DNA of 52,607 bases, from positions 1-52,607 of the forward strand of contig JANPCX010000027.1 of assembly GCA_031431125.1 (NCBI GenBank). Reading direction: 5' to 3'. The DNA is from JANPCX01 sp031431125 (GTDB lineage Bacteria; Pseudomonadota; Gammaproteobacteria; Burkholderiales; Burkholderiaceae_C). A model generated the notes under the pieces. That model saw nothing but the letters and a program-made list of their open reading frames with translations. It had not been told where the DNA came from and searched no databases. A program made the translations under genes and the position numbers. Below, piece after piece: positions 43,225-52,443 of this stretch. The first letter of the stretch is position 1, and each line of letters starts with the position of its first letter.

Positions 43225-44073
43225 TCAACACTCTAAGTTATCAATCAAACGTGTGGTGCCCAACCGCGCAGCACCGAGCACCACCCAGGCGTTTGTTGGC
43301 AACGCTGAACGTTCTTGGAGCGAGGGTGGCAGCAAGTCTGCGCGTCGCCGCAAGGTGACGTAGTCCGGCTGCCAGCCACGCGTGGTCATGGCAGCGTGGG
43401 CTTGGGCTTCCAGGGTGGCCAAGGGAACCCCGGGGTGCTCGCGCACTTGTTTGGCCAGCAGCTGCAGCTCTTGCGACAAGGCCAGGGCCTCGTCACGCTC
43501 AGCCGCGCTCAAGTACCCATTGCGCGACGACAGGGCCAGCCCCGCCCCCGAGCGCGAGGTTTCCACGCCCTGGATCACGATGGGTAGAGCGAACTGCGTG
43601 ACCAAACGCTGGATGACCATGAGCTGCTGGTAGTCTTTTTTGCCGAACACTGCGACGGCAGGTTGCACACAGGCAAACAGCTTCATCACCACGGTACACA
43701 CGCCTGTGAAAAATCCAGGCCGGAAGTGGCCTTCCAAGATGTCAGCCAAGGCGGGATCGGGCAGCACCTTGTAGACCTGCGGCTCGGGGTACAACTCACG
43801 TTCGTCGGGTGCAAAAACCAGGTCACATCCGGCGCTTCTCAAACCATCGCAGTCACGCTCCAAGGTACGGGGATAGCGGTCAAAGTCTTCGTTTGGCGCG
43901 AACTGCAAGCGGTTGACAAATACGCTGGCCACCACAGGCAGGCCGTGGGCTTTGGCATGGTGCACCAGGGACAAATGCCCTTCGTGCAAATTCCCCATGG
44001 TGGGAACAAACGTGCATCGACCAGGCACAGGCAGGGCTGCACGCAACTCGGCAATGGTGTGAATGAGTTTCAT
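43225..44073 (-). CDS. panC: Pantoate-beta-alanine ligase PanC
   Basis: 282 residues. Joins pantoate and beta-alanine using ATP to form pantothenate. Motifs: VPTMGNLHEGHLSLVHHAK (nucleotide HxGH), VFVNRLQF-type stretch (usual text VFVNPLQF; here Arg replaces Pro), FGKKDYQQLMVI, and SSRNGYLSAAERDEA (KMSKS-like). Follows panB by 30 bases on the same strand. Convergent with the hybrid kinase gene. Confidence 0.96.
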   Translation of the reverse strand: MKLIHTIAELRAALPVPGRCTFVPTMGNLHEGHLSLVHHAKAHGLPVVASVFVNRLQFAPNEDFDRYPRTLERDCDGLRSAGCDLVFAPDERELYPEPQVYKVLPDPALADILEGHFRPGFFTGVCTVVMKLFACVQPAVAVFGKKDYQQLMVIQRLVTQFALPIVIQGVETSRSGAGLALSSRNGYLSAAERDEALALSQELQLLAKQVREHPGVPLATLEAQAHAAMTTRGWQPDYVTLRRRADLLPPSLQERSALPTNAWVVLGAARLGTTRLIDNLEC

Positions 44074-44103
44074 GTTGTTGGGATCGCCGCTGACGCACCA
44101 GGA

Positions 44104-44913
44104 TCAATAACCGTGCAGACCATCGTCGGGGTACTGGCGGGCCTTCACAGCCGCCACATACGCGCCGACAGCCGCTTCAATGGAGGGTGCGCCTTCCATG
44201 AAGTTTCGAACAAAACGAGGCAGCTTGCCGCGTGTGATGCCCAGCATGTCGTGCAGCACCAGCACTTGCCCGCTACAACCGACGCCCGCACCGATGCCAA
44301 TCACAGGTATCGGCAATGCATTGGTGATGTCTTTGGCCACGTTGGAAGGCATGAGCTCAAAAACGATCATGGAAGCACCCGCTTGGGCCAGCTCCAGGGC
44401 GTGGGCTTTGAGGGTTGCAGCGCCACCCTGCTCGCGGCCTTGAATGCGGTAGCCGCCCAGTGCGTGCACAGACTGCGGCGTGAGGCCCAAGTGCCCGCAA
44501 ACCGGAATACCGCGCTCGACCAGGAAACGCACCGTATCAGCCGTCCACCCGCCGCCTTCGAGCTTGACCATTTGTGCGCCGGCTTGCATCAAGACCGTGG
44601 AACTTCGAATGGCTTGTTCTTTGGATTCTTGGTAGCTGCCAAAAGGCAAATCACCAATCAGCCAAGCGTATTTTTTTGCCCGCGCCACGCAGCGCACGTG
44701 GTAGGCCGTCTCTTCCAGCGTGACAGGCAAGGTGCTGCTTTGGCCTTGCAGCACCATGCCCAGGGAGTCGCCGACCAGCAAACAGTCGACGGCTGCATCG
44801 TCCAGCAGGCGGGCAAAGCTTGCGTCATAGCAGGTGAGCATGCTGATGGGCTCACCTTTTGTGTGCATTTCACGCAAGCGGTGCAAGGTGATTTGTTTGC
44901 GGTCTGGGCTCAT
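44104..44913 (-). CDS. panB: 3-methyl-2-oxobutanoate hydroxymethyltransferase PanB
   Basis: 269 residues from the ATG at 44913 (MSPDRKQITLHRLREMHTKGEPI), preferred over a GTG two codons earlier because GAGGT lies at good spacing. Makes ketopantoate from alpha-ketoisovalerate and methylene-THF. Metal and substrate motifs: MLTCYDASFARLLDD, LVGDSLGMVLQG, GAQMVKLEGG, VCGHLGLTPQSV, IGIGAGVGCSGQVLVLHDMLG. With panC it supplies pantothenate for CoA. Confidence 0.96.
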   Translation of the reverse strand: MSPDRKQITLHRLREMHTKGEPISMLTCYDASFARLLDDAAVDCLLVGDSLGMVLQGQSSTLPVTLEETAYHVRCVARAKKYAWLIGDLPFGSYQESKEQAIRSSTVLMQAGAQMVKLEGGGWTADTVRFLVERGIPVCGHLGLTPQSVHALGGYRIQGREQGGAATLKAHALELAQAGASMIVFELMPSNVAKDITNALPIPVIGIGAGVGCSGQVLVLHDMLGITRGKLPRFVRNFMEGAPSIEAAVGAYVAAVKARQYPDDGLHGY

Positions 44914-45000
44914 GAGCACCTCGGCTTTGAGAAAGAGGGCCGCAGTCTAAACGCAGAACGAACGATCGTGCTGAATGCACCCACTCAGGACGGGCGGGTT

Positions 45001-45867
45001 CTAGGTAGCCTGGTAGGCCAGTCGCACGTAGATAGGCGCAAACGCCTCGGCCTGGGTGATTTCCAGCAAATGTTCGCGCGACAGCTCCAGCAGCGCAATG
45101 AAGGTCACCACCATCACCGGCGGGCCACGTTTGACGTCAAAAAGGTCTTCAAACACCACAAAACGCTGGCCCTGCAAACGGCGCAGCACGATGCTCATGT
45201 GCTCGCGCACACTGAGTTGCTCGCGGCTGATCATGTGGTGTTGGTTGAGTTTGGCGCGTTTGAGCAAGTCCATCCAGGCCGCGCGCAGTTCATCGACTTC
45301 CACCTCGGGAAAACGTGGCTGCAGCGATTGTTCGATGACCACCTGGGCACGCAAGAAATCGCGGCCCACCACAGGCAACATGTCCAGCCGTGCCGCGGCG
45401 AGTTTGATTTGTTCGTATTCGATCAAACGGCGCACCAGTTCGGCGCGCGGGTCTTCAATCTCTTCGCCATCGGCCGTTTTCTTTGGCGGCAACAACATGC
45501 GTGATTTGATTTCAATCAGCATGGCGGCCATCAGCAGGTACTCGCTAGCCAACTCCAAATTGGTTTTTCGAATTTGGTCGACATAGGTCAGGTACTGCCT
45601 GGTGACGTCGGCCAACGGAATATCGAGGATGTTGAAATTTTGCTTGCGGATCAAATACAGCAGCAAATCCAAGGGGCCTTCAAAGGCCTCCAGGAAGACC
45701 TCCAGCGCATCTGGCGGAATATAGAGGTCATGCGGCATGGTGAACAGCGGTTCGCCATAGAGCCGGGCCACGGCGACATGGTCAACCACCGTGGGGGCAG
45801 CGGCCACCACGGGCATGTCGGGGGTTTCGGGCAGTACCTGGGGCACTGCAGCCACGTCATTGCTCAC
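45001..45867 (-). CDS. scpA: Segregation and condensation protein A (ScpA)
   Basis: 288 residues from a GTG at 45867; there is no strong SD, and in-frame alternatives exist, so the exact start is open. Kleisin of the SMC complex: EVFLEAFEGPLDLLLYLIRKQNFNILDIPLADVTRQYLTYV, YLLMAAMLIEIKSRMLLP, and a C-terminal winged helix that contacts Smc (VVTFIALLELSREHLLEITQAEAFAPIYV). It follows a DUF3460 gene by 17 bases, a pairing I recall from related genomes. Confidence 0.93.
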   Translation of the reverse strand: MSNDVAAVPQVLPETPDMPVVAAAPTVVDHVAVARLYGEPLFTMPHDLYIPPDALEVFLEAFEGPLDLLLYLIRKQNFNILDIPLADVTRQYLTYVDQIRKTNLELASEYLLMAAMLIEIKSRMLLPPKKTADGEEIEDPRAELVRRLIEYEQIKLAAARLDMLPVVGRDFLRAQVVIEQSLQPRFPEVEVDELRAAWMDLLKRAKLNQHHMISREQLSVREHMSIVLRRLQGQRFVVFEDLFDVKRGPPVMVVTFIALLELSREHLLEITQAEAFAPIYVRLAYQAT

Positions 45868-45884
45868 AACAAGAAGGTCGGTGT

Positions 45885-46088
45885 TCAGCCGGCTTTGTTG
45901 CCGTAAACATAGGGTTGCTGCGGAACAGTCGCCTCGCTGTAGTCGTGCAGCGCTTCGCGGTCTACCCGCTTGTCCCACAACAGGGCACGGCCCTGTCTTT
46001 GCTCAGCTTCCAGTGTCGGCTTTTTGGCCTTGAGCTCCTCGATGAAGGAGGTCACGTCCGATTTGTAGTGGGTCCAAAACAGGGGCAT
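45885..46088 (-). CDS. DUF3460 family protein
   Basis: 67 residues (MPLFWTHYKSDVTSFIEELKAKKPTLEAEQRQGRALLWDK, ending YVYGNKAG). A small soluble protein conserved in betaproteobacteria, function unknown. It lies directly before scpA on the same strand and opposite the OmlA-like gene. Confidence 0.85.
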   Translation of the reverse strand: MPLFWTHYKSDVTSFIEELKAKKPTLEAEQRQGRALLWDKRVDREALHDYSEATVPQQPYVYGNKAG

Positions 46089-46171
46089 GGTGTTGGGCGA
46101 CCCCAGTCAGGCCAAAGGTGGCACAGATCGGGAGGCGCTAAAGTTAAGGCCTTCATTTTACGGGGGTGGCG

Positions 46172-46717
46172 ATGTTGACGCTGAAACAACGTTGGTTGGG
46201 CTGGAAAAGCAGCACCTCGGGACGCAGCAATGTCTGGGGCGCCATGGCGGCATTGGTGATCGCTCTGACGGGCACCGCCTGCGACCCCCAGCGAATTGCC
46301 GAATTGGAAGAAGGCGTGGCCACGGAGGCGGATGTGCGGGCCAAGTTTGGCGAGCCCAACGCGGTCTACAACGAGGACAACGGTGCCCGTACTTTCGAGT
46401 ACACCCGCCAGCCCCAAGGCCACCGCAACTACATGATCACCATCGGCAGCGACGGCAAGATGACGGCGCTGCGTCAGGTGCTCAAGGCGGACACCTTCGC
46501 CAAAGTCACCACCGACTTGGACAAGGCCCAAGTGCGCCGCCTGCTGGGTCAGCCCGCAAAAACCATCGTTTACCCTTTGAAACCCAATGAAGAACATTGG
46601 GACTGGCGTTACATGGATGGCACGCAGAGCCGTTGGTTCACGGTCACCTTTGACCCCAATGGCCGCGTGCTGCGCACGGCGTCCACCTTGGACGAGCCTG
46701 AAGGCGGTAGCAAGTAG
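46172..46717 (+). CDS. SmpA/OmlA-domain outer-membrane lipoprotein
   Basis: 181 residues from ATG 46172 with GGGGG upstream. Signal with an atypical lipobox (LTGTAC) giving a Cys at about 39. The SmpA/OmlA fold follows: DPQRIAELEEGVATEADVRAKFGEPNAVYNEDNGARTFEYTRQPQGH, a repeat unit at LDKAQVRRLLGQPAKTIVYPLKPNEEHWDWRYM. Related to BamE, but the two repeated domains and the length indicate an OmlA-like relative, not BamE itself. Confidence 0.8.
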   Translation: MLTLKQRWLGWKSSTSGRSNVWGAMAALVIALTGTACDPQRIAELEEGVATEADVRAKFGEPNAVYNEDNGARTFEYTRQPQGHRNYMITIGSDGKMTALRQVLKADTFAKVTTDLDKAQVRRLLGQPAKTIVYPLKPNEEHWDWRYMDGTQSRWFTVTFDPNGRVLRTASTLDEPEGGSK

Positions 46718-46744
46718 TTCGGCGGCGCGGGTCCGGGTCTGACT

Positions 46745-49700
46745 TCATTGACGCGGGACCGCGCGCAGCGCCACGTCCAAACGTTCTAACGCCTTCGGCA
46801 AGAGAGCAAAAGTCGCTTTTGCAGTGTTGAAATCAGCGACCTTGCCGCTGTGTTCCAGCCGCTGCGCCAAACGGTAGAGGTTCAGGGCGGACAAATTACC
46901 CGCCGATCCCATCAGGCTGTGACCCGCGTGTATCAGGGCCGGTCCATTCTCGGCTTGAATGGCGGCGTCAAGCTCGGCCACACGCACACTGGCATCGGCC
47001 TGGAAGGCCTCGGCGATTTCGTGCAACAGCTCGGCATCACCGCCAAAACGCTCCAGCGCTTCCCTGCTGTCCAGATCGGGCAACACTTCTTCTTTCGGTT
47101 CAACCGGTTTCGCGGGCGGTTCTGGCTTGCGGGGGGCCACGGTTTTGGCCGCAGCCCACACCCGCTCCATCTCAGAGGCCATCAGGGCGGTGTTGATGGG
47201 CTTGCTCACATAACCATCCATGCCGGCATCAATGCAGGTTTCTTTGTCACCTTGCATGGCATTGGCTGTCATCGCGATGATGGGCACATGGCCCCCTTCG
47301 ACCTTTTCACGTTGGCGTATGGCCATGGTGGCGTCCACGCCACCCATCACGGGCATTTGCATGTCCATCAGCACCAGGTCGAATTCTTCTCGGGCGGTGA
47401 GGTCCAGCGCCTCTTGACCATTGTTGGCCACTGTCACGCTGTGCCCCATTTTTTCGAGCAGCCGGACCGCCAACTTTTGATTCACAACATTGTCTTCAGC
47501 CAGCAGCACCTTGCAGCGAGACCGGCTCTCCACCACGGTGTGGCGTGTCACGAGCTGCAGCTCCACTGGAGGCTTCGGTTCATCCAGCGGCGCCGGTTGG
47601 GTCAGTCGCTCGTGCTCGGCCAAGGTGAGCATGATGGCGTCGTAGAGCTCTGACTGCGAAATCGGTTTCACCAAATACCCGCCCACACCCAAGGCCTTGC
47701 AACGGGCCGCGTCACCGCGTTGTCCGCCCGAGGTGAGCATCATGACGGTGCTGTCCATCAAGTGCGGACGCCCGACCATGGCCTCGGCGACATCAAACCC
47801 TGACAGCTCGGGCATTTGACCGTCGAGCAGGATCAAATCGAACTCATGGGCCGGGTCGTTGATCAAGGCCAAGGCTTCACGGCCATCGCTGGCCACCGTG
47901 GGGGTCATGCCCCAGCGGGTGAGTGTGTCTTCTAACCAGCGGCGGTTGGTGGAGTTGTCATCGGCCATCAGCACCGCCAAGCCTTGCAAACTGGTGCGTT
48001 CCAAGACCGGTGCAGGGTTCAAAGACACGCCAACCTGGATGGTGAAGTGAAAGGTGCTGCCTTTTCCAGGCTCGCTCTCCAGCCAAATGCGTCCGCCCAT
48101 CAGCTCGCATAAACGAACACAGATGGTCAGGCCCAAACCGGTGCCACCGTACTTGCGTGTGGTGGAGTTGTCGGCTTGGGAGAAGGACTCAAACACCTGG
48201 CGTTGTTTGTCGGCGGGAATGCCGATGCCGGTGTCGCGCACCGCGACGTGCAGCATCGAGCGGTCCAGATCCACGGATTCAGAGGTCACGGTCACCGCCA
48301 CCTCGCCTTCAGCGGTGAACTTGATGGCATTGCCCACCAAATTGATCACGAGCTGGCGCAGCCGTCCCGGATCCCCGGTTAACTGGTCCGAAACCTCGGG
48401 CGCGATGTCGCACAACAGCTCCAACTTCTTGTCGTGGGCCTTCACCGCCAAAGGTTTGAGGCATTCGTGCAAGGTGCTGCGCACGGAGAACGGAATGGCC
48501 TCTATCGTCATCTTGCCCGCTTCAATCTTGGAGAAGTCGAGGATGTCGTTCACGATCACCAACAAGGAATTGGCCGACGACTTAACAAGCTGCAGATACT
48601 CGGTTTGCTCAGGGTTGAGCGGGGTGTCCAGCGCCAGCTCCGTCATGCCAATGATGCCGTTCATCGGCGTGCGAATTTCGTGGCTCATATTGGCCAAGAA
48701 GTCGCTCTTGGCGCGGCTGGCGGCTTCGGCATCTTCCTTGGCCTGCATCATCTCCAGCGTCATGTTTTTCAGCGCCGTGATGTCGGTCCGCAAACTGACC
48801 GTGGTACCTTGTGCTGTGCGTGTGTCGTCGATGCTGAGCCAGCGCCCGCCCACTTGCGCCTCGAAGGTGTGCGAGCCTTCTTGCAGGTCCTCGCGCCAGG
48901 CTTGTCGGAAAACCAGCCATTGGTTCTCTGGCAAGCTGCGGTCGATACCGCCCATGTTGCTGCGGTAGTAGGAACGCATCACGTCCATGTAGGGCGTGCC
49001 GGGCTCGAAAACAACGGGTTCAAGTTCGCAGTAAATGTCGCGGAATTTTTGGTTGCAGATGACAAGTTTGTCTTCTTCGTCGTACATGACGAAGCCCACG
49101 TCCAAGGCCTCAATCGCATTGACCAAGAGCGAACGGGTTTTGACAATCTCTTGTTGGGCTAATTTCGCGGCCGTGTTGTCCAAAACCAAGCCGTCGTAGT
49201 ACTGCAATTTGCCGTCGTCATCGAACACGCCTTGGCCTTTGCCATAGGCCCACCGGATGCTGCCATCGGCATGGTTGATGCGGTATTCATGTTCATAACT
49301 CGTGCGCGCCTTGTTCGCCACTACCATGCGGCGCACCACTTCCGGAAGGTCTTCCGCCACCACGATGCTGGCGAGGGTGCGCTTGCCCGAGAGAAAGTCA
49401 CCGGATGGGTAACCGCACAAGGCCTCAATGCCGCCCGACAGGAACAACATGGTGGTTTCGTCGTTGGGCAAACAACGGTACACACAGCCGGGCAGATTGA
49501 CGATCATGGAGCGCAGCTTCATCTCGCTTTGCACCATTTCTTCAACCGCTTCGTCGCGCTGCTCCAGCACGTCGCGCATCAAATTGGCCAGGCCCATGAG
49601 GTCGTTGTCACCGTCTTCAATCCGTGGCATGTCGAAGCGGGCGAGCAATTCGTTGGTCGTTTCGCGCAGGCTGTTCATGGCCTGCTTCTGGCTTTCGGAC

Positions 49701-49981
49701 TCCACCCGCAGACGGTCGTTGACTTGCGACAGCTCCTGTGACGACATTTCCAGGCTGCGGCTGCGCAGTGTCAGGTCGCGGTCAAACTGGGCGTAGCTCT
49801 CACCTACCATGCCCAAAAACTGCGGCAATTGCTCCGCCAACGCTGCCAATCGCGGGTCGGCCTGGCCAGCTTGCTCCAGCGCTGCTGTCAACGCGCGCAC
49901 ATCGTCCTGGGTTTGAATGGCCAAACCGCGTTTGAGTTGCCGGGTGAGTGTTTTGTTGTCGAACAAGAATTGCAATGGCAC
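46745..49981 (-). CDS. Large hybrid histidine kinase (PAS, HK, two REC, HPt)
   Basis: 1078 residues from a GTG at 49981, no membrane span. In order: a coiled-coil lead (about 50-155), PAS at about 165-280 (MIVNLPGCVYRCLPNDETTML), PAS at about 285-405, kinase core with His434 (SHEIRTPMNGIIGM) and an ATPase domain (NLVGNAIKFT, DTGIGIP, GTGLGLTI), receiver 1 (VLMADDNSTNRRW, LLDGQMPELSG), receiver 2 (VLLAEDNVVNQ, LMDMQMPVMGG) and an HPt domain (HAGHSLMGSAGNL) at the end. It is a cytosolic phosphorelay that could pass phosphate to the HD-GYP regulator. It starts 25 bases after the FIST gene. Confidence 0.92.
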   Translation of the reverse strand: MPLQFLFDNKTLTRQLKRGLAIQTQDDVRALTAALEQAGQADPRLAALAEQLPQFLGMVGESYAQFDRDLTLRSRSLEMSSQELSQVNDRLRVESESQKQAMNSLRETTNELLARFDMPRIEDGDNDLMGLANLMRDVLEQRDEAVEEMVQSEMKLRSMIVNLPGCVYRCLPNDETTMLFLSGGIEALCGYPSGDFLSGKRTLASIVVAEDLPEVVRRMVVANKARTSYEHEYRINHADGSIRWAYGKGQGVFDDDGKLQYYDGLVLDNTAAKLAQQEIVKTRSLLVNAIEALDVGFVMYDEEDKLVICNQKFRDIYCELEPVVFEPGTPYMDVMRSYYRSNMGGIDRSLPENQWLVFRQAWREDLQEGSHTFEAQVGGRWLSIDDTRTAQGTTVSLRTDITALKNMTLEMMQAKEDAEAASRAKSDFLANMSHEIRTPMNGIIGMTELALDTPLNPEQTEYLQLVKSSANSLLVIVNDILDFSKIEAGKMTIEAIPFSVRSTLHECLKPLAVKAHDKKLELLCDIAPEVSDQLTGDPGRLRQLVINLVGNAIKFTAEGEVAVTVTSESVDLDRSMLHVAVRDTGIGIPADKQRQVFESFSQADNSTTRKYGGTGLGLTICVRLCELMGGRIWLESEPGKGSTFHFTIQVGVSLNPAPVLERTSLQGLAVLMADDNSTNRRWLEDTLTRWGMTPTVASDGREALALINDPAHEFDLILLDGQMPELSGFDVAEAMVGRPHLMDSTVMMLTSGGQRGDAARCKALGVGGYLVKPISQSELYDAIMLTLAEHERLTQPAPLDEPKPPVELQLVTRHTVVESRSRCKVLLAEDNVVNQKLAVRLLEKMGHSVTVANNGQEALDLTAREEFDLVLMDMQMPVMGGVDATMAIRQREKVEGGHVPIIAMTANAMQGDKETCIDAGMDGYVSKPINTALMASEMERVWAAAKTVAPRKPEPPAKPVEPKEEVLPDLDSREALERFGGDAELLHEIAEAFQADASVRVAELDAAIQAENGPALIHAGHSLMGSAGNLSALNLYRLAQRLEHSGKVADFNTAKATFALLPKALERLDVALRAVPRQ

Positions 49982-50006
49982 GTCGGTGCTCTCCGCGCTG
50001 ACCCGG

Positions 50007-51158
50007 TTAGGCGACTTCGCTCAGGTGCGTGATCGTCATCGTTTGGTTGTGCAGCCGGCACTCCAAACCTTTGAGCAAGGGGCTGATTTCGCCGTTGGAA
50101 TAAAAACCCGTCACGTGGGCGTGTTTTCCAAACACCTCGGCCACGGCCTCCACTTCTTCGTCCACACGTGAACCCATCACCAGTTTGCGACCCACGCAGC
50201 TGACCAGGAGCGACAAACTCTCTGTGCTGGCATCCACCCCTTCGAAGGTGCGTTCTGCGGCAGTTTGTGCACCGTCCACCAGCGAATCGGTGGAGGCGTG
50301 CATCAACTTCAAGTGACCGTTTTGAACGATGTCGCCTGCGAGCACCAAACTGCCCGCGGCTTCATCCACCGCCAAAATCGTTCGGATCAAACCCACTGCG
50401 TTCAAGTCTTCACCCAACATTTCAAAGGGAAAGAGCAAACCCGAGCCTGGCAGGTCTTTGGCGTATTCACCGAGGTAACGTTTGTAGACTTCCAGGGCCG
50501 GTTCGCCGTCCAGTTCGAACAGCACATTGCCCGCCGAGCGTGTGACTTTGCGCGCAGGGCCAAAGGGCTGCCAGCCGTGGAAGGTGCCATGCCTGACTTG
50601 GGTGTGTTTGCCGAAGAAGCCGATCGCGACCAGCTGACGGTTGTTGACCCCCAGATCGGAAATCGTGAATGTCTCTTTGAAGGCCGCACCATCACCGGCC
50701 AAACCGCCAGACAGCGCCACTGTTTTTGGCAATACGCTTTCAAAGCCCTCAATCAACGCGCTGCCATTGATGTTGACACCTTGACCCAACACGATCACGT
50801 TGTGCAGGCCAGGGCCGGCTTGCTCCACGAGTTGTTTGGCCAAACGGGCGCCTGCGGCGGCAGAGTCGTCCATGTCGCCCAAGGTGGTGGTGGCCACTTT
50901 GAAGTCAGGGTGGTCAAAGTGCAGGGCATTGACCACCACTTCGCCATCGGTGACGCCATCGTCGGCAATTTCCCCTGCGGTGGTGCAACCCACCAAGGCG
51001 GCGCCGGGAAACGCGGCTTTCAAACCATCATGGAAACCGCTGGCGGTGAACGGCGCCACCGAACCGAAGACAAAGACCAATTGCGGGTTGACGCTGGCGA
51101 GCTCGGCCAGGTTGATGGCGTTGGGTGCGACACGGAGTTTGGTTTGGCGAATCTTCAT
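50007..51158 (-). CDS. FIST domain sensor protein
   Basis: 383 residues with no membrane span. FIST N-terminal half: LVFVFGSVAPFTASGFHDGLKAAFPGAALVGCTTAGEIADDGVTDGEVVVNALHFD. FIST C-terminal half: GLIRTILAVDEAAGSLVLAGDIVQNGHLKLMHAS, ending with the conserved FYSNGEISPL. The family is thought to bind small ligands such as amino acids and is usually tied to signalling. Start overlaps the HD-GYP stop as ATGA and the hybrid kinase follows, so all three are probably one signalling unit. Confidence 0.9.
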   Translation of the reverse strand: MKIRQTKLRVAPNAINLAELASVNPQLVFVFGSVAPFTASGFHDGLKAAFPGAALVGCTTAGEIADDGVTDGEVVVNALHFDHPDFKVATTTLGDMDDSAAAGARLAKQLVEQAGPGLHNVIVLGQGVNINGSALIEGFESVLPKTVALSGGLAGDGAAFKETFTISDLGVNNRQLVAIGFFGKHTQVRHGTFHGWQPFGPARKVTRSAGNVLFELDGEPALEVYKRYLGEYAKDLPGSGLLFPFEMLGEDLNAVGLIRTILAVDEAAGSLVLAGDIVQNGHLKLMHASTDSLVDGAQTAAERTFEGVDASTESLSLLVSCVGRKLVMGSRVDEEVEAVAEVFGKHAHVTGFYSNGEISPLLKGLECRLHNQTMTITHLSEVA

Positions 51159-52249
51159 GCTATTTCCTTGATTTGAAGGTAGGGAGGTAAAGGACGGTGC
51201 AAGGCTGCGTCGTGGGGATCGTCTCGGTACTTGGCACGGATCTCCAGTACGTCCAGCCAGCCGCTGAGAAATGCCCGGACACAGGCCGGGTCAAAGTGGG
51301 AACCTGAGTTGTCCTCGATGTATTTGCGTGCTTTGTCCAGCGGCCAGCCTTCTTTGTAGGGCCGCTCTGAGTTGAGCGCGTCAAACACATCGGCAACAGC
51401 CACGATGCGGCCGACCAAAGGAATCTCTTCGCCCTTGAGATCGGCTGGATAACCCGAGCCATCAAATTTCTCGTGGTGGCTGTTGGCGATCACCGCCGCC
51501 AATTGAAGGCAGGGCGAGGGGCTGTCGCGAAGAATTTGATAGCCGATGTGGGCGTGCTGACGCATGATGGTCATCTCATCGGCATCAAGGCGACCAGGCT
51601 TGAGCAGGATGTGATCCGGCGTGCCCACTTTGCCCACATCGTGCATGGGCGCGGCATGGAAAAGCATGGCCAGATCTGCTTCTGACATGCCCAGTTTGGC
51701 ACCGATCAAACGTGAGTAGTGGGCCATGCGCAGCACATGGGCACCGGTTTCGGGGTCGCGGTATTCAGCCGCTTTGGACAAACGAAAAATCGTGTCCAAC
51801 TCGCGGTTGGCGATCTCGGCGGTGGCTTTGGCAACTTCTTCTGCCAACCATGCCGCGCGGTCCGACAAGGCTTTTTGACTTTTGCGCAGCGCCAACATAT
51901 TGCGCGAGCGGGCCAGAAACTCGACGCGGTCGACGGGCTTGGTCAGAAAATCATTCACGCCCTGGTTCAGCGCGTTGTGTCGAATTTCTGTCTCGTGGCT
52001 GGCGGTGATCATCAGCACCGGCACTTCTTTGCAGCCGGGCAGCAGTCGAAAGGCGGCCACAAACTCCAAGCCGTTCATGGCGGGCATCATGTAGTCCACC
52101 AGAATCAAGTCCACCTCCTGGCCTGCACACCACTGCAAAGCCTGGGCCGGGTCGTTGAATTCAAAGCACTCACAGTCGGGCAGATGGCGTACCAAGGCAC
52201 GCAGCACTGCAATATTGACCGTGTTGTCGTCGATGACCGCAACCTTCAT
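51155..52249 (-). CDS. HD-GYP response regulator (cyclic-di-GMP phosphodiesterase type)
   Basis: 364 residues. Receiver with acidic pair 7-8 (VIDDNT) and phospho-acceptor Asp52 (LILVDYMMPAMNG), a helical linker (about 120-155), then HD-GYP: GAHVLRMAHYSR, the HD pair MHDVGK (His203, Asp204), HAHIGYQIL, and HHEKFDGSGYP with GYP at 266-268. All residues expected for cyclic-di-GMP hydrolysis are present. First gene of HD-GYP-FIST-hybrid kinase. Phosphorylation probably sets its activity. Confidence 0.93.
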   Translation of the reverse strand: MKVAVIDDNTVNIAVLRALVRHLPDCECFEFNDPAQALQWCAGQEVDLILVDYMMPAMNGLEFVAAFRLLPGCKEVPVLMITASHETEIRHNALNQGVNDFLTKPVDRVEFLARSRNMLALRKSQKALSDRAAWLAEEVAKATAEIANRELDTIFRLSKAAEYRDPETGAHVLRMAHYSRLIGAKLGMSEADLAMLFHAAPMHDVGKVGTPDHILLKPGRLDADEMTIMRQHAHIGYQILRDSPSPCLQLAAVIANSHHEKFDGSGYPADLKGEEIPLVGRIVAVADVFDALNSERPYKEGWPLDKARKYIEDNSGSHFDPACVRAFLSGWLDVLEIRAKYRDDPHDAALHRPLPPYLQIKEIA

Positions 52250-52398
52250 GTCCGTACCCCATTTCTGGAGAGGGACTTGCGCGCGGCAAACCCTCAGTCC
52301 AGCGTGTTAGCGCTTGGCCAGACGTTTTGTCCGGCCTTCTGTACACGGGTTATCGGATTCATGTGGGGGTTCTTGAGCACCGGCAGAAGTCAGCGCTC

Positions 52399-52420
52399 GC
52401 CCATGCAACGCCGCATGGGC
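52399..52420. other. Perfect 8-bp hairpin upstream of the HD-GYP operon
   Basis: GCCCATGC and GCATGGGC around AACGCC, extended by a C-G pair outside. No T-run, so not an intrinsic terminator. It lies about 150 bases before the HD-GYP start and could be an operator or part of a repeat. Confidence 0.4.
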
Positions 52421-52443
52421 GCGTCCCTGGTGAAATATGCGGG

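Noticed and set aside
43663..45504. 613-aa open frame on the plus strand
   Set aside because: Runs opposite panC, panB and scpA across three real genes.
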